Shown: positions 43,439 to 52,307 of the stretch, one piece after another
Position numbering within the stretch: position 1 is the stretch's first letter
Layout of the letters: every line of letters begins with the position of its first letter
Assembly: GCF_008373755.1 (NCBI RefSeq)
Contig: NZ_VUJV01000004.1
Coordinates: forward strand, 106,314-170,313
Direction of reading: 5' to 3'
Source: Nocardioides humilatus
GTDB lineage: Bacteria > Actinomycetota > Actinomycetes > Propionibacteriales > Nocardioidaceae
DNA length: 64,000 bases
Position numbers and translations under genes: made by a program
The notes under the pieces: generated by a model
Told to the model about the DNA's origin: nothing
Databases searched by the model: none
The model's input: the letters and a program-made list of their open reading frames with translations, nothing else

Positions 43439-43467
43439 AGGTTAGACGGCTTCTGAAGCCCCGCCAA
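43439..43467 (-). promoter_or_regulatory. Candidate promoter for the riboswitch-NlpC/P60 transcript
   Basis: On the minus strand TTGGCG (43462-43467) and TAACCT (43439-43444) are separated by exactly 17 bases and lie just upstream of the riboswitch. The match to the vegetative consensus is moderate. Confidence 0.35.
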
Positions 43468-43534
43468 ACCCCGGCACGCCGTGTTTCCGTGACAATCAGT
43501 GACGCCTACGTCACACGCGTAACAGGAACCCCGT

Positions 43535-43568
43535 TGGTTGAGGTGCGAGCGAAGCGAGCCTCGAAACT
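43535..43568 (+). repeat. Dispersed repeat, family A, copy 3
   Basis: TGGTTGAGGTGCGAGCG then AAGCGAGCCTCGAAACT. It sits between the riboswitch promoter and the small Cys-rich gene, whose TAG stop (43567-43569) overlaps its right end. Confidence 0.85.
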
Positions 43569-43773
43569 AAGCGGACTCGACCTGAGGTCCGTCGACGGGC
43601 TGCACCAGCCGCAGGCGAGGCACCAGGCCCTCCGCAGCCAGCACGTCGAGCGCGCGCAGCTCCTCGTCGTCGATGGTCAGCTCCGGAGGCGGCCCGAGCA
43701 GCACGGTGACCACACAGTCGTGGCACGCCAGCCCGCGCACCAAGCAGGTGCCGCAGTCGATCGTCGTTGTCAT
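43567..43773 (-). CDS. Small Cys-containing conserved hypothetical protein
   Basis: Encodes 68 residues beginning MTTTIDCGTCLVRGLACHDCVV, with four cysteines as C-x-x-C and C-x-x-C that could bind zinc, followed by a VLLGPPPELTIDDEELRALDVLAAEG segment. The same type of small protein occurs near NlpC/P60 genes in other actinobacteria. It has no signal peptide. It is divergent from the ArsR gene and separated from the NlpC/P60 leader by a family A repeat. Confidence 0.65.
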   Translation of the reverse strand: MTTTIDCGTCLVRGLACHDCVVTVLLGPPPELTIDDEELRALDVLAAEGLVPRLRLVQPVDGPQVESA

Positions 43774-43850
43774 GCCAGGACGGTGACACCACCCTCCGAC
43801 ACAACAGGTCGAGCGTTGCGGCCGACGGTTGACATACCGAATCGTTAGTC

Positions 43851-43861
43851 GTAACTTACGG
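43851..43861. promoter_or_regulatory. Possible ArsR-type operator
   Basis: CGTAA-c-TTACG is a perfect 5-bp inverted repeat, followed by GTAAG, directly upstream of the ArsR-family gene start at 43865. The place and symmetry suit autoregulation, but the site is short. Confidence 0.3.
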
Positions 43862-43864
43862 TAA

Positions 43865-44206
43865 GTGACGACGAACGCAACGACGCTGCTCACGGTGCTG
43901 GGCGACCCGACACGGCAGGCGATCCTCGACCTGCTGCTCGAGGGCCCGCAGCCGGTGGGAGAGCTCGCCGCGCTGCTGCCGGTCAGCCGACCGGCCGTCT
44001 CCCAGCACCTCAAGGTGCTGAAGGGGGCCGGACTCGTGGTGGACCGCCAGGAGGGGACCCGTCGGGTCTACCGGGTGGACCCGGACGGGCTCGCCCCGCT
44101 CCGCGCCTACCTCGAGCGCTTCTGGCAGACGGCCATGGACGCGTTCGCCCAGCACGCCGAGACCCAGCACGCCGACAACCAGGCGGACAAGGAGAAGGAC
44201 CGATGA
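43865..44206 (+). CDS. ArsR-family transcriptional regulator
   Basis: A 113-residue winged-helix regulator: LLTVLGDPTRQAILDLLLEGPQPVGELAALL, recognition helix SRPAVSQHLKVLKGAGLVVDR and wing QEGTRRVYRVDPDGL. It lacks the metal-binding cysteines of ArsR/SmtB sensors. It belongs to the subgroup typically paired with an SRPBCC (AHSA1) gene, as here, where the start of the next gene overlaps its stop (ATGA). The GTG at 43865 is the natural start. The tail is charged and His-rich. Confidence 0.9.
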   Translation: MTTNATTLLTVLGDPTRQAILDLLLEGPQPVGELAALLPVSRPAVSQHLKVLKGAGLVVDRQEGTRRVYRVDPDGLAPLRAYLERFWQTAMDAFAQHAETQHADNQADKEKDR

Positions 44207-44688
44207 CCCAGCAACAGCAGACCATCAGCCCGGTGCGCGTCAGCGTCTCGGTGGGCCTGGAGCAGCAACGCTGCTTCGAGGTCTTCACCGCCGAGATGCT
44301 GTCGTGGTGGCCGGCGAGCCACCACATCGGCGAGACGCCGCTCAAGGAGATCGTCATCGAGCCGTTCGTGGGCGGTCGTTGGTATGCCCAGCACGAGGGT
44401 GGCGAGGAGACCGAGACGGGCGTGGTCACCGCTTGGGACGCACCCCGGGGCTTCACGGTCACCTGGCAGGTGGGTGCCGACTGGACCTACCACGCCGACC
44501 TCGTCACCCATCTCGACGTGTCCTTCACACCGACCGAGGACGGACGCACCCTCGTCGAGCTCGTGCACCGTGACCTCGAGGCCTACGGCGCCGACGCGGC
44601 CCAGATGCAGAAGACCTTCGAGGGTCCCGACGCGTGGGCCGGGATGCTGCGGACCTACCAGGGCGTCGCTGAGCGCGCAGCCTCCTAG
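44203..44688 (+). CDS. AHSA1/SRPBCC-domain protein
   Basis: A 161-residue SRPBCC protein of the AHSA1 branch: VSVSVGLEQQRCFEVFTAEMLSWWP, IEPFVGGRWYAQHEGGEETETG, FTVTWQVGADWTY and the C-terminal helix QKTFEGPDAWAGMLRTYQGVAERA. It is translationally coupled to the ArsR regulator. Such pairs are widespread; the SRPBCC partner is thought to bind a small hydrophobic or toxic compound, but no ligand can be named. It is the third SRPBCC protein in the window, after 1835-2317 and 27442-27900, and it is not closely similar to either. Confidence 0.88.
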   Translation: MTQQQQTISPVRVSVSVGLEQQRCFEVFTAEMLSWWPASHHIGETPLKEIVIEPFVGGRWYAQHEGGEETETGVVTAWDAPRGFTVTWQVGADWTYHADLVTHLDVSFTPTEDGRTLVELVHRDLEAYGADAAQMQKTFEGPDAWAGMLRTYQGVAERAAS

Positions 44689-44736
44689 CGCCGCGCCTCC
44701 CCTCTTCTGTCGGGGGTCCGTCCTACCGTCGGCGAC

Positions 44737-46458
44737 ATGACCACCGCCCCCGTCCGCAGTCGCTGGGAGGAGCAGCGGAGCTTCGACGAGCTCGGTCGCC
44801 CGCTGCGTGACGTGACGTTCTGCGTGGTCGACCTCGAGACGACCGGGGGCTCCCCCGGCGACGGCGACATGATCACCGAGATCGGCGCGGTCAAGGTCCG
44901 CGGCGGCGAGGTCCTCGGCGAGTTCCAGACCTTGGTCAACCCGCACACCTCGATCCCGGCCTTCATCGCGGTGCTGACCGGCATCACCAACGGCATGGTG
45001 GTCGACGCCCCGCCGATCACTTCCGCGCTGCCCTCCTTCCTGGAGTTCGCGCGGGGCTCCGTGCTGGTCGCCCACAATGCCGGCTTCGATGTCGGCTTCC
45101 TGCGTCACTTCGCCCGCGAGCAGGAGATCCCGTGGCCCGACTTCGAGGTGGTCGACACGGTCAAGCTGGCTCGCCGGGTCGTCACCAAGGACGAGTCGCC
45201 CAACCACAAGCTCTCCTCGCTGGCGCGCGTCTTCCGGTCCGGCACCACCCCCAACCACCGCGCGCTCGCCGACGCCCGAGCCACCGTCGACGTCCTCCAC
45301 GGGTGCATGGAGCGGCTGGGCAGCCTCGGTGTCCACACCCTCGAGGAGCTGCAGACCTATTCCTCCAAGGTCGCCGCTGCCCAGCGACGCAAGCGCCACC
45401 TCGCCGACCGGCTCCCCCACGCGCCCGGCGTCTACCTCTTCTGCGACGAGCGGTCCCGCGTGCTCTACATCGGCACCTCGAAGGATCTGCGCAAACGGGT
45501 CCGCTCCTACTTCACCGCCTCAGAGACCCGGTCCAGGATCGGCGAGATGGTCCAGATCGCGACCTCGGTCACCGGGATCGAGTGCGCGACACCCCTGGAG
45601 GCCGAGGTCCGTGAGCTGCGCCTGATCGCCGAGCACAAGCCGAGCTACAACCGCCGTTCGCGCTACCCGGAGAAGGTCACCTTCATCAAGCTCACCCGCG
45701 AGCCCTGGCCGCGGCTGTCGATGGTCAAGAAGGTGCTCGACGACGACGCAGACTACCTCGGACCGTTCTCCTCGCGCGGGTCCGCGGAGAGCTGCCTCGC
45801 GGCCCTCCACGAGACGTTCCCGATCCGGCAGTGCAACGACAAGTTCGGTCGGCAGCCGTCGCGCGCCTCGTGCGTGCTCGCCGAGCTCGGCCGGTGCCTC
45901 TCCCCGTGCGACGGCAGCGTCGACGCCGACACCTACGCCGCCGTCGTACGACAACTGCGCGACGCGCTGCTGCGTCATCCCGACGACGTGGTCGAGCTCG
46001 TCAACGAGAAGATGACGGCCCTCGCCGACCAGGAGCGGTTCGAGGAGGCCGGCGTCCAGCGCGACCGGCTCGCGTCCTTCGTGCGTGCTGCCGCCCGCAC
46101 CCAGCGACTCACTTCGCTCACCCGGTGCCCGGAGGTGATCGCCACCCGCCGCGAGGAGGACGGCCGCTGGTCGGTCCACGTGGTCCGACACGGTCGCCTC
46201 GCGGCCGCCGGGATCATCCCCAGCGGCGCCGACGCCCGCGACTACGTCGACCAGCTGCGCGCGTCCGCCGAGACCGTCGTGCCGAGCGTCGGCCCGATCC
46301 CGGCGGCGACGGCCGAGGAGTCCGAGAAGGTGCTGCGCTGGCTCGAGCTGCCCGGCATCCGGCTCGTCGAGGTCGAAGGTGAGTGGACCTGCCCGGTCCG
46401 CGGTGCCGGTCGGCCGTGGCCGCCGTCCCCCACCCCTGCGCTTAGTCTTGGGCCATGA
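44737..46458 (+). CDS. DEDDh exonuclease fused to UvrC-like GIY-YIG nuclease
   Basis: A 573-residue fusion. Residues 25-190 are a DnaQ-type 3'-5' exonuclease (CVVDLETTGG with Asp32/Glu34, LVAHNAGFDVGFL, NHRALADARAT with the catalytic His). Residues about 225-310 are a UvrC-type GIY-YIG domain (APGVYLFCDERSRVLYIGTSKDLRKRVRSYF). The rest resembles the UvrC Cys-rich and UVR regions (CVLAELGRCLSPC, LADQERFEEAGVQRDRLASF), without the UvrC endonuclease V or HhH domains. It matches mycobacterial Rv2191 in layout. It probably acts in DNA repair. Its stop overlaps the next gene. Confidence 0.93.
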   Translation: MTTAPVRSRWEEQRSFDELGRPLRDVTFCVVDLETTGGSPGDGDMITEIGAVKVRGGEVLGEFQTLVNPHTSIPAFIAVLTGITNGMVVDAPPITSALPSFLEFARGSVLVAHNAGFDVGFLRHFAREQEIPWPDFEVVDTVKLARRVVTKDESPNHKLSSLARVFRSGTTPNHRALADARATVDVLHGCMERLGSLGVHTLEELQTYSSKVAAAQRRKRHLADRLPHAPGVYLFCDERSRVLYIGTSKDLRKRVRSYFTASETRSRIGEMVQIATSVTGIECATPLEAEVRELRLIAEHKPSYNRRSRYPEKVTFIKLTREPWPRLSMVKKVLDDDADYLGPFSSRGSAESCLAALHETFPIRQCNDKFGRQPSRASCVLAELGRCLSPCDGSVDADTYAAVVRQLRDALLRHPDDVVELVNEKMTALADQERFEEAGVQRDRLASFVRAAARTQRLTSLTRCPEVIATRREEDGRWSVHVVRHGRLAAAGIIPSGADARDYVDQLRASAETVVPSVGPIPAATAEESEKVLRWLELPGIRLVEVEGEWTCPVRGAGRPWPPSPTPALSLGP

Positions 46459-46733
46459 TCACCGCCATCGTCTTCGTGAAGGCAGACGTCGCCCGGATCC
46501 CCGAGGTCGCGGAGGCGATCGCAGCGCTCGACGGCGTCACCGAGGTCTACTCCGTGACCGGCCAGATCGACCTGATCGCGCTCGTCCGGGTGCGCCAGCA
46601 CGACGAGATCGCCGCGGTGGTCGCCGACCAGCTCAACAAGGTCCCCGGCGTGGTCGACACCGAGACCCACATCGCCTACCGCGCCTACTCGCGCCACGAC
46701 CTCGAGTCGGCCTTCTCCCTCGGCCTCGACTGA
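46455..46733 (+). CDS. Lrp/AsnC ligand-binding (RAM) domain protein
   Basis: A 92-residue stand-alone regulation-of-amino-acid-metabolism domain: MITAIVFVKADVARIPEVAEAIAALDGV, EVYSVTGQIDLIALVRV and a C-terminal strand THIAYRAYSRHDLE. It has no DNA-binding helix-turn-helix, so it cannot act as a classical Lrp alone. Such proteins form oligomers and may sense amino acids. It overlaps the nuclease fusion gene by four bases and faces trpD across the secreted repeat gene. Confidence 0.9.
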   Translation: MITAIVFVKADVARIPEVAEAIAALDGVTEVYSVTGQIDLIALVRVRQHDEIAAVVADQLNKVPGVVDTETHIAYRAYSRHDLESAFSLGLD

Positions 46734-46766
46734 GACCGAGGGAGCCCGAGAGGGCCGAAGCTCAGA

Positions 46767-49064
46767 TCAGCGCACGACCTTGGCGGTCGGCGTGCTGGAG
46801 CGCTTCTGCGTGTCGAAGCCGTCGAGGCGCCCGGTCACGACCAGCGTGATCCGCTTGCCCCGCGCGGTCGCCGGCACGACGAACGTCTGCCGCTTGCCCT
46901 TCGCGCCCGACACGAGGTTCCGGCCGACCTTCCAGCGGTAGCCCACGGTCACGCCGGTCGGTCCCCAGTAGCCGGCCGAACCGACCAGGGTCTGCCCGAC
47001 CTTCGCTGTGCCCGAGATGCGCGGCACGGCGGTCGTGAGCACGCCCGGGACGACGGCGGCCGTCGGGATGCTCGACATCGTCTTCTGCGAGTAGCCCGAC
47101 CTGCGCCCGGTCACCTTCAAGACGATGGGCTGCCCCAGGGCCGAGGCCGGCACTGTCAGCGAGGTCGAGCCGTCCTGGATGAGGACGTCGCCGGCGTACC
47201 ACTGGTAGGTCAGGGTGGAACCGACTGGATCCCAGTCGGCCACGGAGCCGGTGAGCCGTTGACCGACCTGCGGCGTCCCGGTGACGACCGGCGTCGCGCC
47301 CGGCATGGTCGCGCCGAGCACGCTGACCGCAGCGCTCTCCTGCGGCACGGGCTCATAGCCGGCCTTCGAGCCGGTCACCAGGACCGTGATCTGCGAGCCG
47401 ACGTCCTCGGCCTTGATCGTGTAGTTGGCGTAGGTCGCGTTGGCGATCACGCTGCCGTTGCGCTTCCACTGATAGCTGTAGCGATCGGGGGTCGGGCTCC
47501 AGCCGTCACCCGGGTCGGCGACCAGGGTCTTGCCGTACTCAGCGCCACCGTCGACGACGATCGTCGGGGTGTCGGTGTCCGTCCACTGCTGCAGCTGGAT
47601 CGGGCCGTACGGCGCGCTGAGCCACGCACGGTCCGCGAAGTTGATACGGCGAGCGCTCGCCTCCACCGTGATGGTCTTGCCGGCCTCCGCGGCCGAGAGC
47701 GTCAGGGTCTGGTTGGCCGCGCCGTTGATCCGGGCGCCGTTGGCGTACCACTTCCACAGCCAGGTGTCCTCGCGCGGGACGACGTGGCCGATCTGGGCCG
47801 TCAGCACGTCACCGGTCGCGGCGCCGCCGTCCGGTCCGGTGATCGTGGGCGCCTCGCCCTCGACGAACGCGCCGAGGGCGATCTTCGAGGTCACGTACCA
47901 GGTATCGGCCTCACCGGTCGACGGGAACGTCTCGTAGCGCCGGCCGTCGACGACGCCGGTGACGAGGCAGATCAGTGCTTTCCCGTAGTCGACGGCGGTC
48001 GGCACGTAGGCCTGGCGGTCCGCGTCCGGGATCGCCTCCCACTTCGACATGTCGCCTTCGAAGGAGTTGCTCTCGTAGGTCCGGTACCAGCGGAACCGCA
48101 GCTCGACCGGGACGCCTGAAGGCGAGCGCCAACCGTTGCCCGGGTCGTCGTAGCGCTCGATGGCGTCGGTGGACGGGATCGGGTCGTAGACCAACGCGTT
48201 GCCGATGCCCCGGATGCCGGCGATGACGCCGCCGCCGTGGACCGGGTTGGGCTCGACACCGGTGCCGGCCGCGCAGGTGTTGCCGAGGCGGACGCGGTCG
48301 AGCAGGGCCACCGAGTCGAGGTCGCCATTGTTGAAGTCGGCGATCGAGATGTCGATGGTCGTGCTGCCGCTGACGTAGTTGAGCGGCACGCGTGCCGTGT
48401 CGCGAGTGGTGACGCTGTTGAGGGCGGTCACCTCCTCGAGCCACGGCGTCTCAGCGGTCCCGGGTGCCGGGTCGAGCGTGTCACCAGGGTGGTGCCAGTA
48501 GTCGACGGCGTTGACGGCGTACGGCTTGGGCGCGGCCGGCCGTGTGGCCTGAGCGAAGTAGCCCCAACCGACGTTCATCGCATACTGCGGGACGACCGGA
48601 AGGGTGGCCTCGGACCGCTGGGTGATGGTGATGTTGTCGCCAGGGTTTCCGGTCGAGTAGGTGTACTTGTGCACCGGCTCTTCGGTACCGAGCGCGAAGT
48701 CGATGAAGAGGCAACCCGCACCTGTCGACTGCGCGACCGTCAATGTCAGCTTCGAGGTGTCGGCGACCCCGTCGTCCCCCAGGTCGGTGCTGAGCTGGGC
48801 GTCGGGGTCGGGTGCGACCGGGAAGGCCGCGCCGGCCTGGCCGGTCGAGAGCACGTAGTAGCTGCTGCCCTCCGACGGGAAGTCGTCGAACGGACGCGTC
48901 GAGACGGCCCCGCTGCCGGCGACGGCGGCGGTGACTCCCGCCGGCAGGCCGAGCGAAGCAGTCGGGTCCGGCGCGGCCGAGGCCGGAGCCGGCGGCGTTA
49001 ACAGGGTCAGCGAGCTTCCGACGAGCGCCGAGAGCACGGGCAGCACAAGCCGATGCGGTGTCAC
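46767..49064 (-). CDS. Large secreted protein with C-terminal Ig-like repeats
   Basis: A 765-residue exported protein: signal peptide (LVLPVLSALVGSSLTLLTPPAPASA), an N-terminal beta-rich region of about 320 residues with few cysteines (AGCLFIDFALGTEE, RLGNTCAAGTG), then four to five repeats of 80-90 residues. Each repeat has the pattern G-x-x-x-V-G-x-x-L, then Y-x-W-x-x-x-G, then V-T-G-x-x-x-G-Y/F (VGQRLTGSVADWDPVGSTLTYQWYAG). There is no sorting signal or transmembrane tail. I chose the GTG at 49064 because GGAGGGG precedes it. It is probably wall-associated or secreted. Ligand is unknown. Confidence 0.8.
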   Translation of the reverse strand: MTPHRLVLPVLSALVGSSLTLLTPPAPASAAPDPTASLGLPAGVTAAVAGSGAVSTRPFDDFPSEGSSYYVLSTGQAGAAFPVAPDPDAQLSTDLGDDGVADTSKLTLTVAQSTGAGCLFIDFALGTEEPVHKYTYSTGNPGDNITITQRSEATLPVVPQYAMNVGWGYFAQATRPAAPKPYAVNAVDYWHHPGDTLDPAPGTAETPWLEEVTALNSVTTRDTARVPLNYVSGSTTIDISIADFNNGDLDSVALLDRVRLGNTCAAGTGVEPNPVHGGGVIAGIRGIGNALVYDPIPSTDAIERYDDPGNGWRSPSGVPVELRFRWYRTYESNSFEGDMSKWEAIPDADRQAYVPTAVDYGKALICLVTGVVDGRRYETFPSTGEADTWYVTSKIALGAFVEGEAPTITGPDGGAATGDVLTAQIGHVVPREDTWLWKWYANGARINGAANQTLTLSAAEAGKTITVEASARRINFADRAWLSAPYGPIQLQQWTDTDTPTIVVDGGAEYGKTLVADPGDGWSPTPDRYSYQWKRNGSVIANATYANYTIKAEDVGSQITVLVTGSKAGYEPVPQESAAVSVLGATMPGATPVVTGTPQVGQRLTGSVADWDPVGSTLTYQWYAGDVLIQDGSTSLTVPASALGQPIVLKVTGRRSGYSQKTMSSIPTAAVVPGVLTTAVPRISGTAKVGQTLVGSAGYWGPTGVTVGYRWKVGRNLVSGAKGKRQTFVVPATARGKRITLVVTGRLDGFDTQKRSSTPTAKVVR

Positions 49065-49243
49065 GAGAAATTCCCCTCCGATGGTCCCCACGTCAGGGAG
49101 GGGTCGGCCACAGAGTCCCTCCTCCGAGCCCCCTCCCGCCGTGAGAGTAAAACTTGCGGGGCACCCAGCGGCACCGGCGGTAAGGCAGACGTCCTAGTTC
49201 CTTGGTACTAGTCCCCCGCCGGATTGGCCCTAGCATCGGGCGC

Positions 49244-49855
49244 GTGGACTGGATCGATGCGCTCGGCTGGGGCGGGAGCGCTCTCCTCGTCTACTCCCTG
49301 CTCCAGCGGCGGGTGCTGCGGTTTCGCACGCTCAACCTGGTCGCCGGCGCGGTGCTCATCGCGTTCAACGTGATCATCGCGGTGTGGCCGATGGTGGCCC
49401 TCAACGTCGTGACGAGCGGGATCAACCTGTGGTTCATCGTGCAGCTGCGCCGCCAGCGCCATGACGCCGGCAGCTTCGGCGTCATCGAGGTGGGTCTGGA
49501 CGACCAGTACCTCCACCACGTGCTCGACACCCACGCCGACGACATCCGGGAGCACCAGCCGACGTTCCCCGGTCGCGCGGTGGCCGGGCAGGAGGCGTTC
49601 GTCGTGGTGAAGGGCGACGAGACGGTCGGGGTCGTCGTCATCGAGCGCGACGGAGTCACGGCCCAGATCCGCCTCGACTACGTGACACCGCGCTACCGCG
49701 ACTTCACGCCGGGCGAGTTCGTGTGGCGGCGCAGCGACCTGCTGCGCGGCCGCGGCTACCACCGGGTGCGCACGTCGCCGGAGATCGTGGCGCCCTACTA
49801 CGGCGAGATCGGCTTCCGCCGCGAGGGCGACGGTTTCGTGCTCGACCTGGCCTAG
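49244..49855 (+). CDS. Membrane protein with YgjV/CBU_0592-like N-terminus and acetyltransferase-like C-terminus
   Basis: A 203-residue protein. The first 75 residues have two to three helices (WIDALGWGGSALLVYSLLQRRVLRF, NLVAGAVLIAFNVIIAVWPMVALNVV, GINLWFIVQLR), resembling the CBU_0592/YgjV inner-membrane family. The C-terminal 120 residues (AFVVVKGDETVGVVVIERDG, LRGRGYHRVRTSPEIVAPYYGEIGFRREGDGFVLDL) have a GNAT-like ending with a G-F-x-x-x-G-D strand. The GTG at 49244 gives the natural membrane start. It converges on trpD, nine bases apart. Function is unknown. Confidence 0.7.
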   Translation: MDWIDALGWGGSALLVYSLLQRRVLRFRTLNLVAGAVLIAFNVIIAVWPMVALNVVTSGINLWFIVQLRRQRHDAGSFGVIEVGLDDQYLHHVLDTHADDIREHQPTFPGRAVAGQEAFVVVKGDETVGVVVIERDGVTAQIRLDYVTPRYRDFTPGEFVWRRSDLLRGRGYHRVRTSPEIVAPYYGEIGFRREGDGFVLDLA

Positions 49856-49864
49856 GCCACCGAT

Positions 49865-50896
49865 CTAGACCGAAGCAGCAGCGACCCAGCGGTCGAGCGT
49901 CGCCAGTGCGGCACCGGAGTCGATCGCCTCAGCAGCCCGGGTGATGCCGGCGGCCAGCGCCTCGTGGAGGTCGGCGTCAGGGGCGTCGTAGACCGCCAGC
50001 GCCGCTCCCGCGTTGAGGACGACGGCGTCGCGCACTGCCCCGGTCTCGCCGGCCAGCAGCCGACGGACCACCTCGGCGTTGTGGTCGGCGTCGCCGCCCC
50101 GCAGCGCCTCCCGGTCGACGAGCGCGATGCCGAAGGCGCCGGGGTCGACCGAGGCCGTGGTCACCTCGCCACCACGGGCGACCCACACGGCCGACGTCGT
50201 GGTGGTCGTGAGCTCGTCGAGGCCGTCGTCGCCGCGGAAGACCCACGCGTCGATCCCCCGGGCAGCGAGGACCCCGGCCATGACAGGCGCGACCCGCGAG
50301 TCGGCGCACCCGACGGCGCGCGCCTGGGCGTGAGCCGGGTTGGTCAGCGGACCGAGCATGTTGAAGGTGGTGCCGATGCCGAGCTCGCTGCGCGCCGGGC
50401 CTGCGAAGCGGAGTGCCGGGTGGAAGGTCTTGGCGAAGCAGAAGGTGATGCCGGCCTTCTCGACGACTGCGGCCACCTCGGCGGCGGTCAGGTCGAGCCG
50501 GATACCGAGCGCACGCAGCACGTCGGCCGAGCCCGACTGGGAGCTCGCCGACACGTTGCCGTGCTTGACGACCTTGGCACCGGCGCCGGCCGCCACGATC
50601 GAGGCCATCGTCGAGATGTTGACCGACATCGAGCGGTCACCGCCGGTGCCGACGACGTCGAGCAGGCGGCCGGGGACGGAGAGCGGGGTCGCGGCGCCGT
50701 ACATCGCGTCGACCAGGCCGGTGACCTCATCGACCGTCTCGCCCTTGGCGCGCAGCGCGACGGCGAAGCCGGCGACCTGGGCGTCGGTCGCCTGTCCGGC
50801 GAGGATCTCCCCCATCGCCCAGCGGATCTGGTCGGAGGTGGCCTCCGACCCGGCGACGAGCGCGCTGAGGACCTCGGCCCAGCTGTGAGCGGCCAC
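49865..50896 (-). CDS. trpD: Anthranilate phosphoribosyltransferase
   Basis: A 343-residue enzyme that joins anthranilate to PRPP in tryptophan synthesis. Diagnostic stretches are [27 protein letters not shown] (PRPP site), [35 protein letters not shown] and [16 protein letters not shown]. Full family length. It is separated from other trp genes, as in mycobacteria, and lies four bases after the degenerate receiver gene on the same strand, before the cytochrome oxidase region. Confidence 0.96.
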   Translation of the reverse strand: MAAHSWAEVLSALVAGSEATSDQIRWAMGEILAGQATDAQVAGFAVALRAKGETVDEVTGLVDAMYGAATPLSVPGRLLDVVGTGGDRSMSVNISTMASIVAAGAGAKVVKHGNVSASSQSGSADVLRALGIRLDLTAAEVAAVVEKAGITFCFAKTFHPALRFAGPARSELGIGTTFNMLGPLTNPAHAQARAVGCADSRVAPVMAGVLAARGIDAWVFRGDDGLDELTTTTTSAVWVARGGEVTTASVDPGAFGIALVDREALRGGDADHNAEVVRRLLAGETGAVRDAVVLNAGAALAVYDAPDADLHEALAAGITRAAEAIDSGAALATLDRWVAAASV

Positions 50897-50900
50897 GGGC

Positions 50901-51302
50901 TCAGGCAGGGACGCGGGAGCGGAGCAGCGCGACGACGGCGTCGGCGAGCTGCAGCGGGTCGATCGGGTGCGACACCGCGGCGTCGGCGCGCGACCAGGTC
51001 GCGAGCCAGGCGTCCTGAGGACGCCCGGTGAGCACCAGGAGCGGCGGGCAGCGGAAAATCTCGTCCTTGAGCTGCTTGGCGATGCCCATGCCGCCGGCCG
51101 GGACGGCCTCGCCGTCGAGGATCGCGAGGTCGATGTGGCCGGCGTCCATGTTCTGGATCACCACCGGCTCGGTCGCCACCTCGACGTACTCCACCTCGGG
51201 CAGGTCAGGGTGGGGCCGGCGGCCCAGCGCCAGGATCACCTGCTCGCGGGTGTGCACGTCGTCGCTGTAGACGAGGACCTTGAGTGCCTTGGAGTCGGTC
51301 AC
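50901..51302 (-). CDS. Receiver-like regulatory protein lacking the switch lysine
   Basis: A 133-residue single-domain protein with receiver fold pattern: [18 protein letters not shown] (acidic pair Asp14/Asp15), [15 protein letters not shown] (potential phospho-acceptor Asp63) and [12 protein letters not shown] (Thr92). At the position of the conserved Lys it has SHPIDP (His112). There is no output domain. The missing Lys suggests it is not a standard phosphorylated switch. The GTG start at 51302 is used. It is probably cotranscribed with trpD. Confidence 0.78.
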   Translation of the reverse strand: MTDSKALKVLVYSDDVHTREQVILALGRRPHPDLPEVEYVEVATEPVVIQNMDAGHIDLAILDGEAVPAGGMGIAKQLKDEIFRCPPLLVLTGRPQDAWLATWSRADAAVSHPIDPLQLADAVVALLRSRVPA

Positions 51303-51319
51303 GCGCGCAGCCTACTCGG

Positions 51320-51353
51320 GGTTTCGAGGCTCGCTGCGCTCGCACCTCAACCA
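51320..51353 (-). repeat. Dispersed repeat, family A, copy 4
   Basis: The minus strand reads TGGTTGAGGTGCGAGCG then CAGCGAGCCTCGAAACC. Its TTGAGG provides the TGA stop of the CtaG-like gene (51347-51349), the same arrangement as copy 2 with the ROK gene. Confidence 0.85.
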
Positions 51354-52240
51354 CCGCCCTGTCGTTCGAGCAGATCGAGCCGCCGATCTTCGCGCTCGGC
51401 CTCCTTCATCGAGGCTCGGACCCACTGCACGAAGAGGACCACGAAGAACACGAGCCCCACGAGGTCACCCGCGCCCCACAGGATGCCGCCGGCGAGCTCC
51501 TGGTCGGCGCGGATGTCCGGAAGCCACCCGTATCCCGCCTGCTCGCGCAGCGCGCGGTAGTGGTCGCCACCCAGGAGCGCGGTCTGCCCGAGGATCGTGA
51601 CGCCCAAGAAGGCGTGGAACGGCAGCGTGAGCACGGTGAGGAGCACCCGGAACGGGTGCCCGACCCGCCCGGGCAGCGGATCGATGCCCACGATCGGCAA
51701 GAAGAAGAGTGACCCGACCGCGACCAGGTGCACGTGCATCATCTCGTGCACGTAAGGGTGCGCGAGCGAGGCGTCGTACCAACCGGTGAAGTAGAGCGCC
51801 CACGGCGACAGCACGTAGAGCCCGAACGCGAGCGGCGGGAAGGACAGCACCTTGGCCACCCGCGAGTGGAGTACGGCGAGCAGCCACGCGCGCGGCCGTT
51901 TCGGCAGGGTGCGCAGCGCGAGGGTCACCGGCGCGCCGAGCGCGAGCGAGAGCGGCACGATCATCGACAGCACCATGTGCTGGGCCATGTGCACGCTCAG
52001 GAGCGTGGTGTCGTAGGCCGCCAGGCCGGAGGAAGTGGCGAGGTAGAACGCCGCCATCCCGACTCCCCAGGCGATCGAACGGCCCACCGGCCACCGGTCG
52101 CCGCGGCGCTGCAGAGCGCGCACTCCGAGCGCGTAGAGGCCCACCGACCACACCGTCACCACGAGGGGAAGCGGTGCGAGCTGCCATTCGGTGAAGAGCG
52201 TCGCCCAGGAGAGGGGGTCCACGCCCTGACGGTAGGTCAT
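51347..52240 (-). CDS. Cytochrome c oxidase assembly protein, CtaG (caa3) family
   Basis: A 297-residue membrane protein with about seven helices and conserved histidines for copper delivery: [52 protein letters not shown] and [16 protein letters not shown]. The family (caa3_CtaG) helps insert copper in cytochrome oxidase. The ATG at 52240 ([12 protein letters not shown]) is the usual start. It is divergent from ctaE, 67 bases apart, which supports an oxidase role. Its stop codon is supplied by family A repeat copy 4. Confidence 0.9.
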   Translation of the reverse strand: MTYRQGVDPLSWATLFTEWQLAPLPLVVTVWSVGLYALGVRALQRRGDRWPVGRSIAWGVGMAAFYLATSSGLAAYDTTLLSVHMAQHMVLSMIVPLSLALGAPVTLALRTLPKRPRAWLLAVLHSRVAKVLSFPPLAFGLYVLSPWALYFTGWYDASLAHPYVHEMMHVHLVAVGSLFFLPIVGIDPLPGRVGHPFRVLLTVLTLPFHAFLGVTILGQTALLGGDHYRALREQAGYGWLPDIRADQELAGGILWGAGDLVGLVFFVVLFVQWVRASMKEAEREDRRLDLLERQGGG

Positions 52241-52307
52241 CAAGACGCCCCGTCCGATTCCAGGGGGTCGGGGAGACGTCGGGCCCCGGTATCGACATAA
52301 TGACCCC

